A stretch of 49,026 bases of DNA, from NCBI RefSeq assembly GCF_000170895.1, contig NZ_ABCS01000076.1:1-49026 (forward strand), in the 5' to 3' direction. This stretch comes from Plesiocystis pacifica SIR-1 (GTDB taxonomy: Bacteria > Myxococcota_A > Polyangia > Nannocystales > Nannocystaceae). This document shows positions 37,171 through 44,245 of this stretch, piece by piece; within the stretch, counting starts at the first letter, position 1; each line of letters opens with the position of its first letter. The position numbers and the translations under genes are program-made. The notes beneath the pieces are model-generated. The model did no database searches. It was not told the origin of the DNA and was given only the letters and a program-made list of their open reading frames with translations.

Positions 37171-38386
37171 TCTGCACGAGCTCGCGGGGCTCCAGCGCCG
37201 CCTCGGGATCGGGCGCGTCGAGGGGCTCCTCCACGACCTCGAACAGCCCGTTGTCGAAGGGCGTCCCCTCGGCGGCCTCGGTCGGGACCAGGCGCTCGCG
37301 CAGGCCTCGCTTGGCGAAGTCCCGGGCCCGGTAGTGGCAGTAGGGGTTGTTGCCTGGGCGCCCGAACACCGCGTGGGCCGTGAAGCTGCACCCGCCCAGG
37401 CAGGTCTTTGCGAACACGCAGCCGCGGCAGTAGCCCCACAGATCCTCGACGCTGCGCTCGCGGGTGAAGGCGAGCTGTGGCGCCTCGTTCCAGATCTCGG
37501 CGAGCCCGCGCTCGAGGACCTTGCCGCCGACGTAGGCCGCCGTCTGCAGCGAGGGGCAGCCCTTGACCGCGCCGTCGGACTCGATGCCCATGACGAAGCG
37601 CCCGGCCTGGCAGCCCTGCCAGTGGTCGGTGCCCTCGGGCGTTTGCGAGCGCAAAAGGCCCTCCTCCGGCCCGAAGTAGCCCAGGTTGTTGCCCGGGAGG
37701 ATCAGCACGCCCTCGGCGAAGGCCCGGCGCTTGAGCGCGGCGACCCGCGGGAGCAGCTCGAGCAGATCGAAGGGCTGGAAGATCATCGCGGTGCGGTCGG
37801 CCGCGCGGCCCAGGGGCGTGGTGATCTGGAGCTGCCAGCTGCGCACGCGCCCGCGCAGGTGCTGCTCGTAGAGGGCCTCGAGGTCGCCCCAGTTGAGGCG
37901 GTTGAGGTTGGTATTGGCGGAGATCGACAGGCCCGCGGCGGCGCAGTGATCGAGGGCCGCGAGCGCGGCCGCGAAGCTGCCCCTAAAGCCGCGCATGCGA
38001 TCGTGGGTCGGCTCGAGCCCGTCGATGCTGACGCTGACCCGGCGCAGCCCGGCCTCGGCCATGGCCCGCGCGAGGGCCTCGTCGACCCCCCGGCCGCCGG
38101 TGGTCATCACGGGCACGACCCCGGCGCGGGCGAGGGCCTCGACGACCTCGAGGAAGCCCTCGTGCAGGTAGGCCTCGCCGCCGATCAGCACGACCTCCCG
38201 GGCGCCCATGCGCCCGAGCTCCTCGGCCACCGCCACGGCCTCGCTCGTCGTCAGCTCGACCGGCCGCGCAGGCCCTGCCCGGGAGCCGCAGTGGCGACAG
38301 GCCAAATCACAGCGCAAGGTCAGCTCCCAGACCACGTAGGCCGGGAAGAAGTCCGTCGACAACACGTCGAGGCGACGGCCCGCCAT
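37106..38386 (-). CDS. Radical SAM/SPASM peptide-maturase-type enzyme, copy 1
   Basis: A 426-residue protein. The radical SAM cluster is CDLACRHC (Cys26, Cys30, Cys33), with the GGE motif at 69-71. A SPASM domain carries the full seven-cysteine pattern: Cys259, Cys277, then CX2CX5CX3C (Cys320, 323, 329, 333) and Cys350, able to hold two auxiliary 4Fe-4S clusters. The segment GCQAGRFVMGIESDG, then KGCPSL and YVGG, is shared almost word for word with copy 2 at 41530. Most SPASM enzymes modify ribosomal peptides or proteins. The gene directly upstream on the same strand (38442) encodes a zinc-ribbon lipoprotein with a YGAP motif, a possible substrate. The C-terminal 60 residues are Pro/Glu-rich. 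Confidence 0.93.
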   Translation of the reverse strand: MAGRRLDVLSTDFFPAYVVWELTLRCDLACRHCGSRAGPARPVELTTSEAVAVAEELGRMGAREVVLIGGEAYLHEGFLEVVEALARAGVVPVMTTGGRGVDEALARAMAEAGLRRVSVSIDGLEPTHDRMRGFRGSFAAALAALDHCAAAGLSISANTNLNRLNWGDLEALYEQHLRGRVRSWQLQITTPLGRAADRTAMIFQPFDLLELLPRVAALKRRAFAEGVLILPGNNLGYFGPEEGLLRSQTPEGTDHWQGCQAGRFVMGIESDGAVKGCPSLQTAAYVGGKVLERGLAEIWNEAPQLAFTRERSVEDLWGYCRGCVFAKTCLGGCSFTAHAVFGRPGNNPYCHYRARDFAKRGLRERLVPTEAAEGTPFDNGLFEVVEEPLDAPDPEAALEPRELVQITRRPGSTPAQTPRDPAGGGA

Positions 38387-38399
38387 GACGACTCTAGAC

Positions 38400-38441
38400 G
38401 TCGTGGACGACGCCGCGCCCTCCCTGCCCCACGCCCACGAC
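38400..38441 (-). repeat. Family 1 hairpin repeat, solo copy
   Basis: GTCGTGGACG (38400-38409) and CGCCCACGAC (38432-38441) flank the same loop as the array at 536-858; one pair is mismatched. The right arm touches the stop codon of the zinc-ribbon lipoprotein gene (38442-38444), and the left arm lies 14 bases from the start codon of radical SAM copy 1. The element thus fills the whole gap between lipoprotein gene and enzyme gene and could tune how much downstream enzyme is made. Confidence 0.85.
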
Positions 38442-39059
38442 TCAAATCTCCTGGATGGTCAGCGCGTAGTCGCCCGCGCCGTCGGTGCCGAAGGCGTCGA
38501 CGACGACGATGAGCGGCTCCGTGTCGTTGACGGTGACGTCGACGACGGGGTTTTGCGCGCCGTCGACATCATCGACGCAGGCCAGCTCCGTCCCGCAGCT
38601 GCCGCCCTGGACCGTGTCCGGGGTGCGCACGTAGAGCACCGTGTCCATGCTCGCGTCGACGGACAGGCGGTAGTCGCCGGGCGCGGGCGGGGTCCACTGG
38701 TAGACGTCCTCGTCTCCGTCGCCGCCGCAGCTGCCCTTGTCGCTGCCCGCCAGCGCCGCGAGGCTGCCACCTTGCGTGGTCGTGCCTGGGGTCAGGGCAG
38801 TGACGTTCGCCTGCGGGTTGCAGGTCTCCTCGGGGCCGCCGGTGTCGTCGATGGGCCCGAAGCACTCGTCGTCGGCCCCACAGGGCGCGCCGTAGCAGGC
38901 CATCAGGGTCATCGCCGTGCCCGCGCCGAGCAGCGTCGTCGCGACCTTGCCGCGCAAGCTCATGCCCTTGGCGCGCGGCGGCTCGACTCGATGGTCGCAG
39001 TTTGGGCATCGATCGATGCTAGCCGGGACAAAACCATCGCACTGGGGGCACATGCGCAT
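38442..39059 (-). CDS. Zinc-ribbon lipoprotein with YGAP motif and PPC-like domain
   Basis: From ATG 39059 (ATG 39053 is an alternative) the 205-residue protein begins with a zinc ribbon, Cys4-X2-Cys7 and Cys18-X2-Cys21. A hydrophobic segment (RGKVATTLLGAGTAMTLMAC) ends in a lipobox at Cys55, and YGAP follows at once (56-59). After an acidic, Cys-bearing linker comes a domain (about 85-205) like the bacterial pre-peptidase C-terminal fold (DEDVYQWTPPAPGDYRLSVD, DGAGDYALTIQEI). A metal-binding ribbon ahead of a lipoprotein signal is unusual: it would stay in the cytoplasm before export. The architecture matches the genes at 45545 and 45956. It is encoded just upstream of radical SAM/SPASM copy 1, which may act on it. 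Confidence 0.85.
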   Translation of the reverse strand: MRMCPQCDGFVPASIDRCPNCDHRVEPPRAKGMSLRGKVATTLLGAGTAMTLMACYGAPCGADDECFGPIDDTGGPEETCNPQANVTALTPGTTTQGGSLAALAGSDKGSCGGDGDEDVYQWTPPAPGDYRLSVDASMDTVLYVRTPDTVQGGSCGTELACVDDVDGAQNPVVDVTVNDTEPLIVVVDAFGTDGAGDYALTIQEI

Positions 39060-39159
39060 GGCGCGAGCATAGCCGAGGCCTCCCCTCGCCGGGGAAGAAT
39101 TGCGCGAGGGACAGCAACGCCCACGCGCGGGCGGGGCAGGACCCCAACCATGGCTGCGC

Positions 39160-40062
39160 TCACCCGGCCGGACACGACGAGGTCGGCTCGCCAAACGCGT
39201 CGACCCAGGCCGCCCGCTCGTGCGCCGGCAAGATCGCGAGCTCGGGCAGCGCCTCCGCGAGGGCGTGGAGCCGCCCCACGTTGACGTTGGCCGCCACGCG
39301 GTCCGAGTCCGTCCGCTTCATCGCCAGGGTCTTGCCCCGGAGCTTCCTGACCTGAGCGCGCTCGTTGACCGCGTCGCCGACGTGAAAGACGCGGCGGTGG
39401 TCGGGGAGCGTGACGAACACACCCACGCTGCCCGGGGTGTGCCCCGGCATGGGCACGACGACCACGCTGCCGTCGCCGAACAAGTCGGCGTGGCGGTCGA
39501 AGATCTCGTAGGGCTCGTCGACGAAGCGCAGCGGCTCGATGAGCCCCGCCACCGCCTCCGCGTGCGCAGGCATGACCTCCTCGATGACCGCCTCTCGGCC
39601 GCGCTCGATCAACGCCGCCTCCTCCTCCGAGACCCACACCGGCGGCTCGGGCAGATCCAAGATGCCCCCGATGTGGTCGAGGTGGGCGTGGGTGGGCACG
39701 ACGGCGGTCAGGCTCGCCGGGTCCACGCCGAGCTCGCGCAAGAGCTCGTCGAGGGGCAGCTTGGGCGCGAGCGCGGCCGGGAAGGTCGCCAGCCAGCGCT
39801 TGGTCTGGCCCTCGTAGGGCTCGATCTCGGCGTCGAAATTCGAGCTGTTGCCCGCGTCGATGAGGATCGAGCCGCCCGTGGGGTGGTGGATCAGGATCGC
39901 CGAGGCCGTGAAGCCCAGGGTCGCCCGGCTCTCGACCCAGCAGGCGTGGACCCCAGACCCTTCGGCGACCGGCGTCCTCGACTCGACCGCCACGGCGTCC
40001 AGCCGTGGGCGACACCCGAGGAGCACAGACAGGACGATGAATCCAAGCGCGCTTCGTCGCAT
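39160..40062 (-). CDS. Metallo-beta-lactamase-fold hydrolase, lipoprotein
   Basis: Starting at ATG 40062 the protein has 300 residues with a lipoprotein signal (MRRSALGFIVLSVLLGC). The MBL fold is shown by THAHLDHIGG (metal ligands His, His, Asp, His), the later VVPMPGHTPGSVGVFV (His ligand) and VFHVGDAVNE (bridging Asp), and a final PAHE. It resembles lactonase/glyoxalase-II-like MBL enzymes that hydrolyse esters or lactones; true substrates are open. The gene is divergent from a LysR regulator gene with 58 bases between, the classic layout for a LysR-controlled target. Confidence 0.9.
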   Translation of the reverse strand: MRRSALGFIVLSVLLGCRPRLDAVAVESRTPVAEGSGVHACWVESRATLGFTASAILIHHPTGGSILIDAGNSSNFDAEIEPYEGQTKRWLATFPAALAPKLPLDELLRELGVDPASLTAVVPTHAHLDHIGGILDLPEPPVWVSEEEAALIERGREAVIEEVMPAHAEAVAGLIEPLRFVDEPYEIFDRHADLFGDGSVVVVPMPGHTPGSVGVFVTLPDHRRVFHVGDAVNERAQVRKLRGKTLAMKRTDSDRVAANVNVGRLHALAEALPELAILPAHERAAWVDAFGEPTSSCPAG

Positions 40063-40089
40063 GGGTTGGAGCCTAGGGTCGGCCGGACA

Positions 40090-40112
40090 TGATAAAAAGT
40101 GAAATCTAATCA
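40090..40112. promoter_or_regulatory. Candidate LysR operator between MBL and LysR genes
   Basis: TGAT and ATCA arms flank 15 AT-rich bases (AAAAAGTGAAATCTA) in the 58-base gap between the divergent genes. It is the most AT-rich spot in this part of the window. LysR-type boxes are interrupted palindromes of similar size, so this is the natural binding site for the regulator encoded at 40121 and probably overlaps both promoters. Confidence 0.5.
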
Positions 40113-40120
40113 GGTCACAC

Positions 40121-41074
40121 ATGAGCGATTTCGATATTCGGTCCTTCAACCTGAACCTCGTCCCGGCCCTCGCCGCGCTGCTGCGCCACCGCGCCGTTGG
40201 GGCCGCCGCGCGGGAGGTCGGCGTCAGCCAGAGCGCCATGAGCCACGCCCTGGCCAAGCTCCGGGCCCAGTTCGACGACCCCCTGCTCGTCCCCCAGGGC
40301 CGCCGCTTCGTGCTCTCCGCCCGCGCCCAAGAGATCGCGACCAGCTTGCCCGACGCCCTCGAGCAGCTCGGCGCCGCGCTCGGGGGCGGCCCCGCCTTCG
40401 ACCCCGCGAGCGCCTCCCTCACCCTGCGCGTCGCCTCCGTCGACTACTTCGAGTTCACCGCGCTGCACACCGTCTTGGCCTATCTGCGCGACCACGCCCC
40501 GGGGGTCCGGCTGTCGATCGAGCGCCTCACCGCCGAGTCGGCCGCGGCCCTCCAAGGCGGCGGCCTCGACTTCATCCTCGCCGGCACGGGGCTCGTGCAC
40601 GGAGCCGGCCTCGACCACGCCGTGCTGTTCGAAGAGCCCTTCGAGGTCATCGCCCGCCGGGGTCACCCCAGCATCGGCCGCCGGCTCTCGCTCGAGACCT
40701 ACCTGGCCACGGACCACGTCGTGGTCCGCTTCGAAGGCCGCGGCCGCGGGGTCGTCGATCGCGTGCTCGCCGAGCGCGAGCTCCAGCGCCGCGTCGGGCT
40801 GTGGGTGCCGCACTTCGTCTCGGCCCCGCTGGCCGTCGCCGAGTCCGACATGATCTCGACCGTCGCCAGCGTCGTGGCCGAGCGCGCCAAGGCCCTGTTC
40901 GGCGTCCGCGTGCTCGCCCCGCCCATCGAGCTCCCCGCCGCGCCCGTCGTGCTGTGGTGGCCGCGGGCGCAAAACCACGACCCGGCCCGGTCCTGGTTTC
41001 GCTCGCTCTTGCTCGACGGAGCGCTGTTTCCGGCGACGATGCGCCGCCGCGTTCGGGCCCGACGCCGGGGCTGA
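40121..41074 (+). CDS. LysR-family transcriptional regulator
   Basis: A 317-residue protein. The N-terminal winged helix-turn-helix (about 8-68) reads LVPALAALLRHRAVGAAARE, VGVSQSAMSHALAKLRAQFD, then DPLLVPQGRRFVLSARAQ. The rest (about 95-300) is the two-lobed ligand-binding domain (LTLRVASVDYFEFTALHTVL). This resembles the NodD/PcpR-like subgroup that responds to aromatic or lactone-type effectors, though the ligand cannot be named. It is divergent from the MBL lipoprotein gene, which is the likely target. The C-terminal end is unusually Arg-rich. Confidence 0.93.
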   Translation: MSDFDIRSFNLNLVPALAALLRHRAVGAAAREVGVSQSAMSHALAKLRAQFDDPLLVPQGRRFVLSARAQEIATSLPDALEQLGAALGGGPAFDPASASLTLRVASVDYFEFTALHTVLAYLRDHAPGVRLSIERLTAESAAALQGGGLDFILAGTGLVHGAGLDHAVLFEEPFEVIARRGHPSIGRRLSLETYLATDHVVVRFEGRGRGVVDRVLAERELQRRVGLWVPHFVSAPLAVAESDMISTVASVVAERAKALFGVRVLAPPIELPAAPVVLWWPRAQNHDPARSWFRSLLLDGALFPATMRRRVRARRRG

Positions 41075-41121
41075 TCCGCCTCGCCTGGCACCCAACCCCG
41101 CGTCTGGGCGATGCTCCCCCC

Positions 41122-41502
41122 ATGGCGTACGACGAAGGCCTCGCCGATCGGGTCCGCGATCTCCTCGCGACGACCCCCGGCTACGCAGAGAAAAAAATGT
41201 TCGGCGGGCTGTGCTTTTTGATCCACGGCAACATGACCGCCGGCGTGGTCAAGGACGAGCTCATGCTCCGCGTGGGCGAAGCGCGCTTCGAGAAGGTCCT
41301 CGGCCGCAAGCACGCCCGGCCCATGGACTTCACCGGCCGACCCATGAAGGGCATGGTCTACGTCGGCGTCGAGGGCTTGAAGACCAAGCGGCAGCTCGAG
41401 AGCTGGCTAAAGCCGGCCCGCGCGTTCGCGGAGGAGCTGCCGCCGAAGGTCGCCAAGAAGAAGAAGAGGGCCGCCAAGAAAAAAGCTACCAAGCGGCGCT
41501 GA
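41122..41502 (+). CDS. TfoX N-terminal-domain protein with Lys-rich tail
   Basis: A 126-residue protein. Residues 1-95 match the TfoX_N domain: VRDLLATTPGYAEKKMFGGL, CFLIHGNMTAGVVKDELMLR and MDFTGRPMKGMVYVGVEGL. The C-terminal 20 residues are a Lys/Ala-rich tail (KKKKRAAKKKATKRR) like those of histone-type DNA-binding tails. The TfoX_C domain is absent. Stand-alone TfoX_N proteins are common and poorly understood; a role in competence should not be assumed. It lies 27 bases upstream of radical SAM copy 2 and may be co-transcribed with it. Confidence 0.9.
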   Translation: MAYDEGLADRVRDLLATTPGYAEKKMFGGLCFLIHGNMTAGVVKDELMLRVGEARFEKVLGRKHARPMDFTGRPMKGMVYVGVEGLKTKRQLESWLKPARAFAEELPPKVAKKKKRAAKKKATKRR

Positions 41503-41529
41503 GCTGCGTGGCCCTGCTACCATCGCGCC

Positions 41530-42783
41530 ATGGTCAGCCCCCGCAGCATCCGCCCCGAGGAGCGCGACACCCCCCGGCCCGTCTACGTGGTCTGGGAGAT
41601 CACGCTGCGCTGCGACCACGCCTGCGCCCACTGCGGCTCGCGGGCGGGGCCGGTGCGCGAGGACGAGCTGAGCACCGAGGAGCTGTTCGAGGTCGCCGAC
41701 TCCCTCGCCCGCCTGGGCGCCCGCGAGGTCACGCTGATCGGCGGCGAGGCCTACCTGCGCAGCGACGTCTACGCCCTCATCGCCCACCTGCGCGGGCACG
41801 GGCTGCGCGTGACCATGCAGACCGGCGGCCGCGGGCTGACCGAAGGGCGCGCGCGCAAGCTCGAAGAGGCGGGCCTGGCCGCCGTGGGCGTGTCCGTCGA
41901 CGGCACCGCCGAGACCCACGACACCCTGCGCGCCAGCCCGGGCAGCCACGCCGCCGCGATCCAGGCGATCCACAACGCCCGCGCCGCGGGGCTCCTGGTC
42001 ACGAGCAACTCGCAGATCAACCGGCTCAACATGCACGAGCTCCCGGCCATCGCCGCCGAGCTCGAGGCCGCCGGCGCCCTGGTCTGGCGCGCCCAGCTGA
42101 CCGCGCCCATGGGCCGCGCCGCCGACCGACCGGGCTGGATCGTCCAGCCCTACATGGTCCTCGACATCATCGACACCCTCGCCGAGATCCAGGCCGGGGC
42201 GCAGGCTCGGGCCTCGGCCGCCGGCCTCGACCCGATGCGCGCCTTCCGGGTCACCCTCGGCAACAACCTCGGCTACTACGGCCGCCACGAGGGCAAGCTG
42301 CGCTCACGCCCGGACCGGAGCGACCGCTACTTCACCGGTTGCCAGGCGGGGCGCTTCGTCATGGGCATCGAGTCCGACGGCGTGATCAAGGGCTGCCCCT
42401 CCCTGCCCACCGCGCCCTACGTCGGCGGCAACGTCCGCGATCTCGACATCGAGACCATCTGGGCCGACGCCGCGCCGATCCGCTTCACCCGCGACCGCGA
42501 CACCTCCGAGCTGTGGGGCCACTGCGCCAGCTGCTACTACGCCGACACCTGCATGGCCGGCTGCTCGTTCACGAGCCACAGCACCCTGGGCCGCCGGGGC
42601 AACAACCCCTTTTGCTACTACCGCGCCGACAAGCTGCGCCGCGAGGGCCTGCGCGAGGTCCTCGTCCACGCCGAGGCCGCGCCCAACAGCCCCTACGACT
42701 TCGGCCGCTTCGAGCTGCGCGAGCAGCCGTGGTCGGACCCCGTGCCGGCGCCGACGCGCAAGCGCTCGCTGCCGGTCGTCTGA
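41530..42783 (+). CDS. Radical SAM/SPASM peptide-maturase-type enzyme, copy 2
   Basis: A 417-residue paralogue of the enzyme at 37106. Radical SAM cluster: CDHACAHC (Cys28, Cys32, Cys35); GGE at 71-73. SPASM cysteines: Cys271, Cys289, Cys332, Cys335, Cys341, Cys345 and Cys362, again the complete CX2CX5CX3C pattern. Shared blocks are VVWEITLRCDHAC, CGSRAGP, the NNLGYYGRHEG region, CQAGRFVMGIESDG, KGCPSL and YVGG. Such enzymes usually install thioether, C-C or epimer bonds in a precursor peptide. Downstream are a possible Cys-rich peptide (42816) and, 3 kb further, two YG-x-P zinc-ribbon lipoproteins. Which one is the substrate is an inference. Confidence 0.94.
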   Translation: MVSPRSIRPEERDTPRPVYVVWEITLRCDHACAHCGSRAGPVREDELSTEELFEVADSLARLGAREVTLIGGEAYLRSDVYALIAHLRGHGLRVTMQTGGRGLTEGRARKLEEAGLAAVGVSVDGTAETHDTLRASPGSHAAAIQAIHNARAAGLLVTSNSQINRLNMHELPAIAAELEAAGALVWRAQLTAPMGRAADRPGWIVQPYMVLDIIDTLAEIQAGAQARASAAGLDPMRAFRVTLGNNLGYYGRHEGKLRSRPDRSDRYFTGCQAGRFVMGIESDGVIKGCPSLPTAPYVGGNVRDLDIETIWADAAPIRFTRDRDTSELWGHCASCYYADTCMAGCSFTSHSTLGRRGNNPFCYYRADKLRREGLREVLVHAEAAPNSPYDFGRFELREQPWSDPVPAPTRKRSLPVV

Positions 42784-42815
42784 TCGCAAAACCAGACCCC
42801 GCGTCCGCGCCTCGG

Positions 42816-42974
42816 GTGTCATCGCGCCCCGCCGACACTCGCGCAGCGTTCTGTCGCAATGACTGGAGGCATGACCCACGCCACCACACGTACGAGGGCA
42901 TGTGCTACCAGGCCACGCCCTTCGTCTGCACGCCGGGCTTCGCCTGCCAGCACTTCTACGGCCCGCCCTGTTGA
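42816..42974 (+). CDS. Possible Cys/aromatic-rich precursor peptide
   Basis: An open frame of 52 codons from GTG 42816 (or 24 codons from ATG 42900) starts 32 bases after radical SAM copy 2. The C-terminal half, TYEGMCYQATPFVCTPGFAC followed by QHFYGPPC, has four Cys, several aromatic residues and paired Pro, unlike the Arg/Ala-rich noise frames around it. This composition fits a RiPP core, and the N-terminal part (Arg/His/Asp-rich, one more Cys) could be a leader. Neither start has a convincing ribosome site: a GGAGG at 42865 is too far from ATG 42900. It might instead be the 3' leader region of the following gene. Confidence 0.4.
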   Translation: MSSRPADTRAAFCRNDWRHDPRHHTYEGMCYQATPFVCTPGFACQHFYGPPC

Positions 42975-43031
42975 CCCGCGGTGCCCCCGACGGCGCGTCG
43001 AGCCGGCGCCCAGTCGGGCTATGCTGGCTCG

Positions 43032-43934
43032 ATGCTGAACCTCGACGGCGTCGTCGTGCTCATGGCCCTGGCCCGCCACGGCACGCTCGTGGGGGCGAGC
43101 CGCGCTCTGGGGCTCCCGCGCAGCACCCTGACCCGCCGCCTCGCCCAGCTCGAGGAGGAGCTGGGCGTGCGCCTGGTCGAGCGCACCTCCAGACACCTGC
43201 GGCTGACCAGCGCGGGCACGCGCCTGGTCGAGCAGGGCGCCCCCCTGGTCGACGCCGCCCGCCAGCTCGAGGTCAGCGTCCGCGCGGGCACGGGGGACCG
43301 CGTCCGCATCGCGCTGCCCCCGGGCCTGGGCCTCGAGCGCCTCGAGGCCACGCTGCAGCTCGACGAAATCGCCCAGTTCGGCCTGGGCTTCGAGCTGGTG
43401 TTCACCGACCGCGAGGTCCACCCGATCCGCGACGACTTCGACCTGGTCGTCAGCTTCGCGGAGCCCACGGACGGCAACCTGTTTCGGCTGCCGCCCACGG
43501 ACTTCGAGTGGCGCTGCGTGGCGACCTCGACCTATCTCGAGCGCAGCGGCGCCCCCGAGTCGGCCGAGGCCCTCGAGGACCACGCCTGCATCGCCCTCCA
43601 GGTCGTGGGCGGCGTGTCCCCCTTCGCCTGGCCGCTGCGCGACGGGGGCACCCTGCCCGTCAACCCCCGCTTCCTGTCGACGAGCTCCAGCGCCGTGCTC
43701 GAGATGGTCTACGCCCACCGCGGCATCGCCCTGTTGCCCGACAGCCTGACCCTCGGCGACCTCGTGCCCGTGCTGCCGGAGACCATCCGCGGGCCCGGGC
43801 GGATCTACGGCAGCATGGGCCAGCGGCTCAGCGACACCGAGCGGGGTCGAGAGCTGCGCGCCCTGCTCGAGCGCGCGGGCTTCGACCGCGTCGAGGCCAT
43901 GCGCCTGCGCGGCGCCTCTCGAGAGCCGCGCTAG
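43032..43934 (+). CDS. LysR-family transcriptional regulator
   Basis: A 300-residue protein from ATG 43032 (MLNLDGVVVLMALARHGTLV); an upstream ATG at 42981 would add 17 residues outside the family's usual start. The helix-turn-helix region continues GASRALGLPRSTLTRRLAQL and EEELGVRLVERTSRHLRLT, typical of the CrgA/DmlR-like LysR group that often acts on adjacent oxidoreductase genes. The effector domain spans about 88-290. It is convergent with the ferredoxin/P450 operon (7 bases between stop codons, with GCTAGC repeated around them), so it may or may not control it. Confidence 0.92.
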   Translation: MLNLDGVVVLMALARHGTLVGASRALGLPRSTLTRRLAQLEEELGVRLVERTSRHLRLTSAGTRLVEQGAPLVDAARQLEVSVRAGTGDRVRIALPPGLGLERLEATLQLDEIAQFGLGFELVFTDREVHPIRDDFDLVVSFAEPTDGNLFRLPPTDFEWRCVATSTYLERSGAPESAEALEDHACIALQVVGGVSPFAWPLRDGGTLPVNPRFLSTSSSAVLEMVYAHRGIALLPDSLTLGDLVPVLPETIRGPGRIYGSMGQRLSDTERGRELRALLERAGFDRVEAMRLRGASREPR

Positions 43935-43941
43935 CAGACTG

Positions 43942-44238
43942 CTAGCGCTCGTCACTGAGCACCAGCCCCGGACCCTGGGGGCGGCCGACGCAGCACAGCA
44001 CGTAGCCCGCCTCGACCTCCTCGTCCGTGAGCCCCATGTCGTTGTCCTGCTCGGCCGCGCCGGACAGGCGACGCAGCTTGCAGGTCCCGCAGTCGCCGAC
44101 CTCGCACGAGCTCTCGACGTAGAGGCCCGCGCCGAGGGCCGCGCTGAGGATCGTCTCGCCCTCGGGGACCGCGATGGTGTGGCGCTCGCCCTCGAGGATC
44201 AGCGTCACCTGCTCTGGCCTGGATTCAGCTCCGTCCAT
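43942..44238 (-). CDS. 2Fe-2S plant-type ferredoxin
   Basis: From ATG 44238 (GAGG about 6 bases upstream) the protein has 98 residues; an earlier start at 44259 would overlap the P450 gene. The cluster motif is CEVGDCGTC (Cys45, Cys50, Cys53) with the last ligand at Cys82 or Cys83 in YVLCCVG. The spacing CX4CX2C is that of plant-type/xylene-monooxygenase ferredoxins. It starts 7 bases after the P450 stop codon and should be its direct electron donor; a ferredoxin reductase is not in the window. Confidence 0.92.
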   Translation of the reverse strand: MDGAESRPEQVTLILEGERHTIAVPEGETILSAALGAGLYVESSCEVGDCGTCKLRRLSGAAEQDNDMGLTDEEVEAGYVLCCVGRPQGPGLVLSDER

Positions 44239-44245
44239 GCCAACC

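Noticed and set aside
42871..42974. Alternative small frame from ATG 42871 with GGAGG upstream
   Set aside because: The ribosome site is only one base from the ATG, the translation is Thr/Arg/Pro/Ser noise, and the frame runs on past the Cys-rich frame's stop codon.
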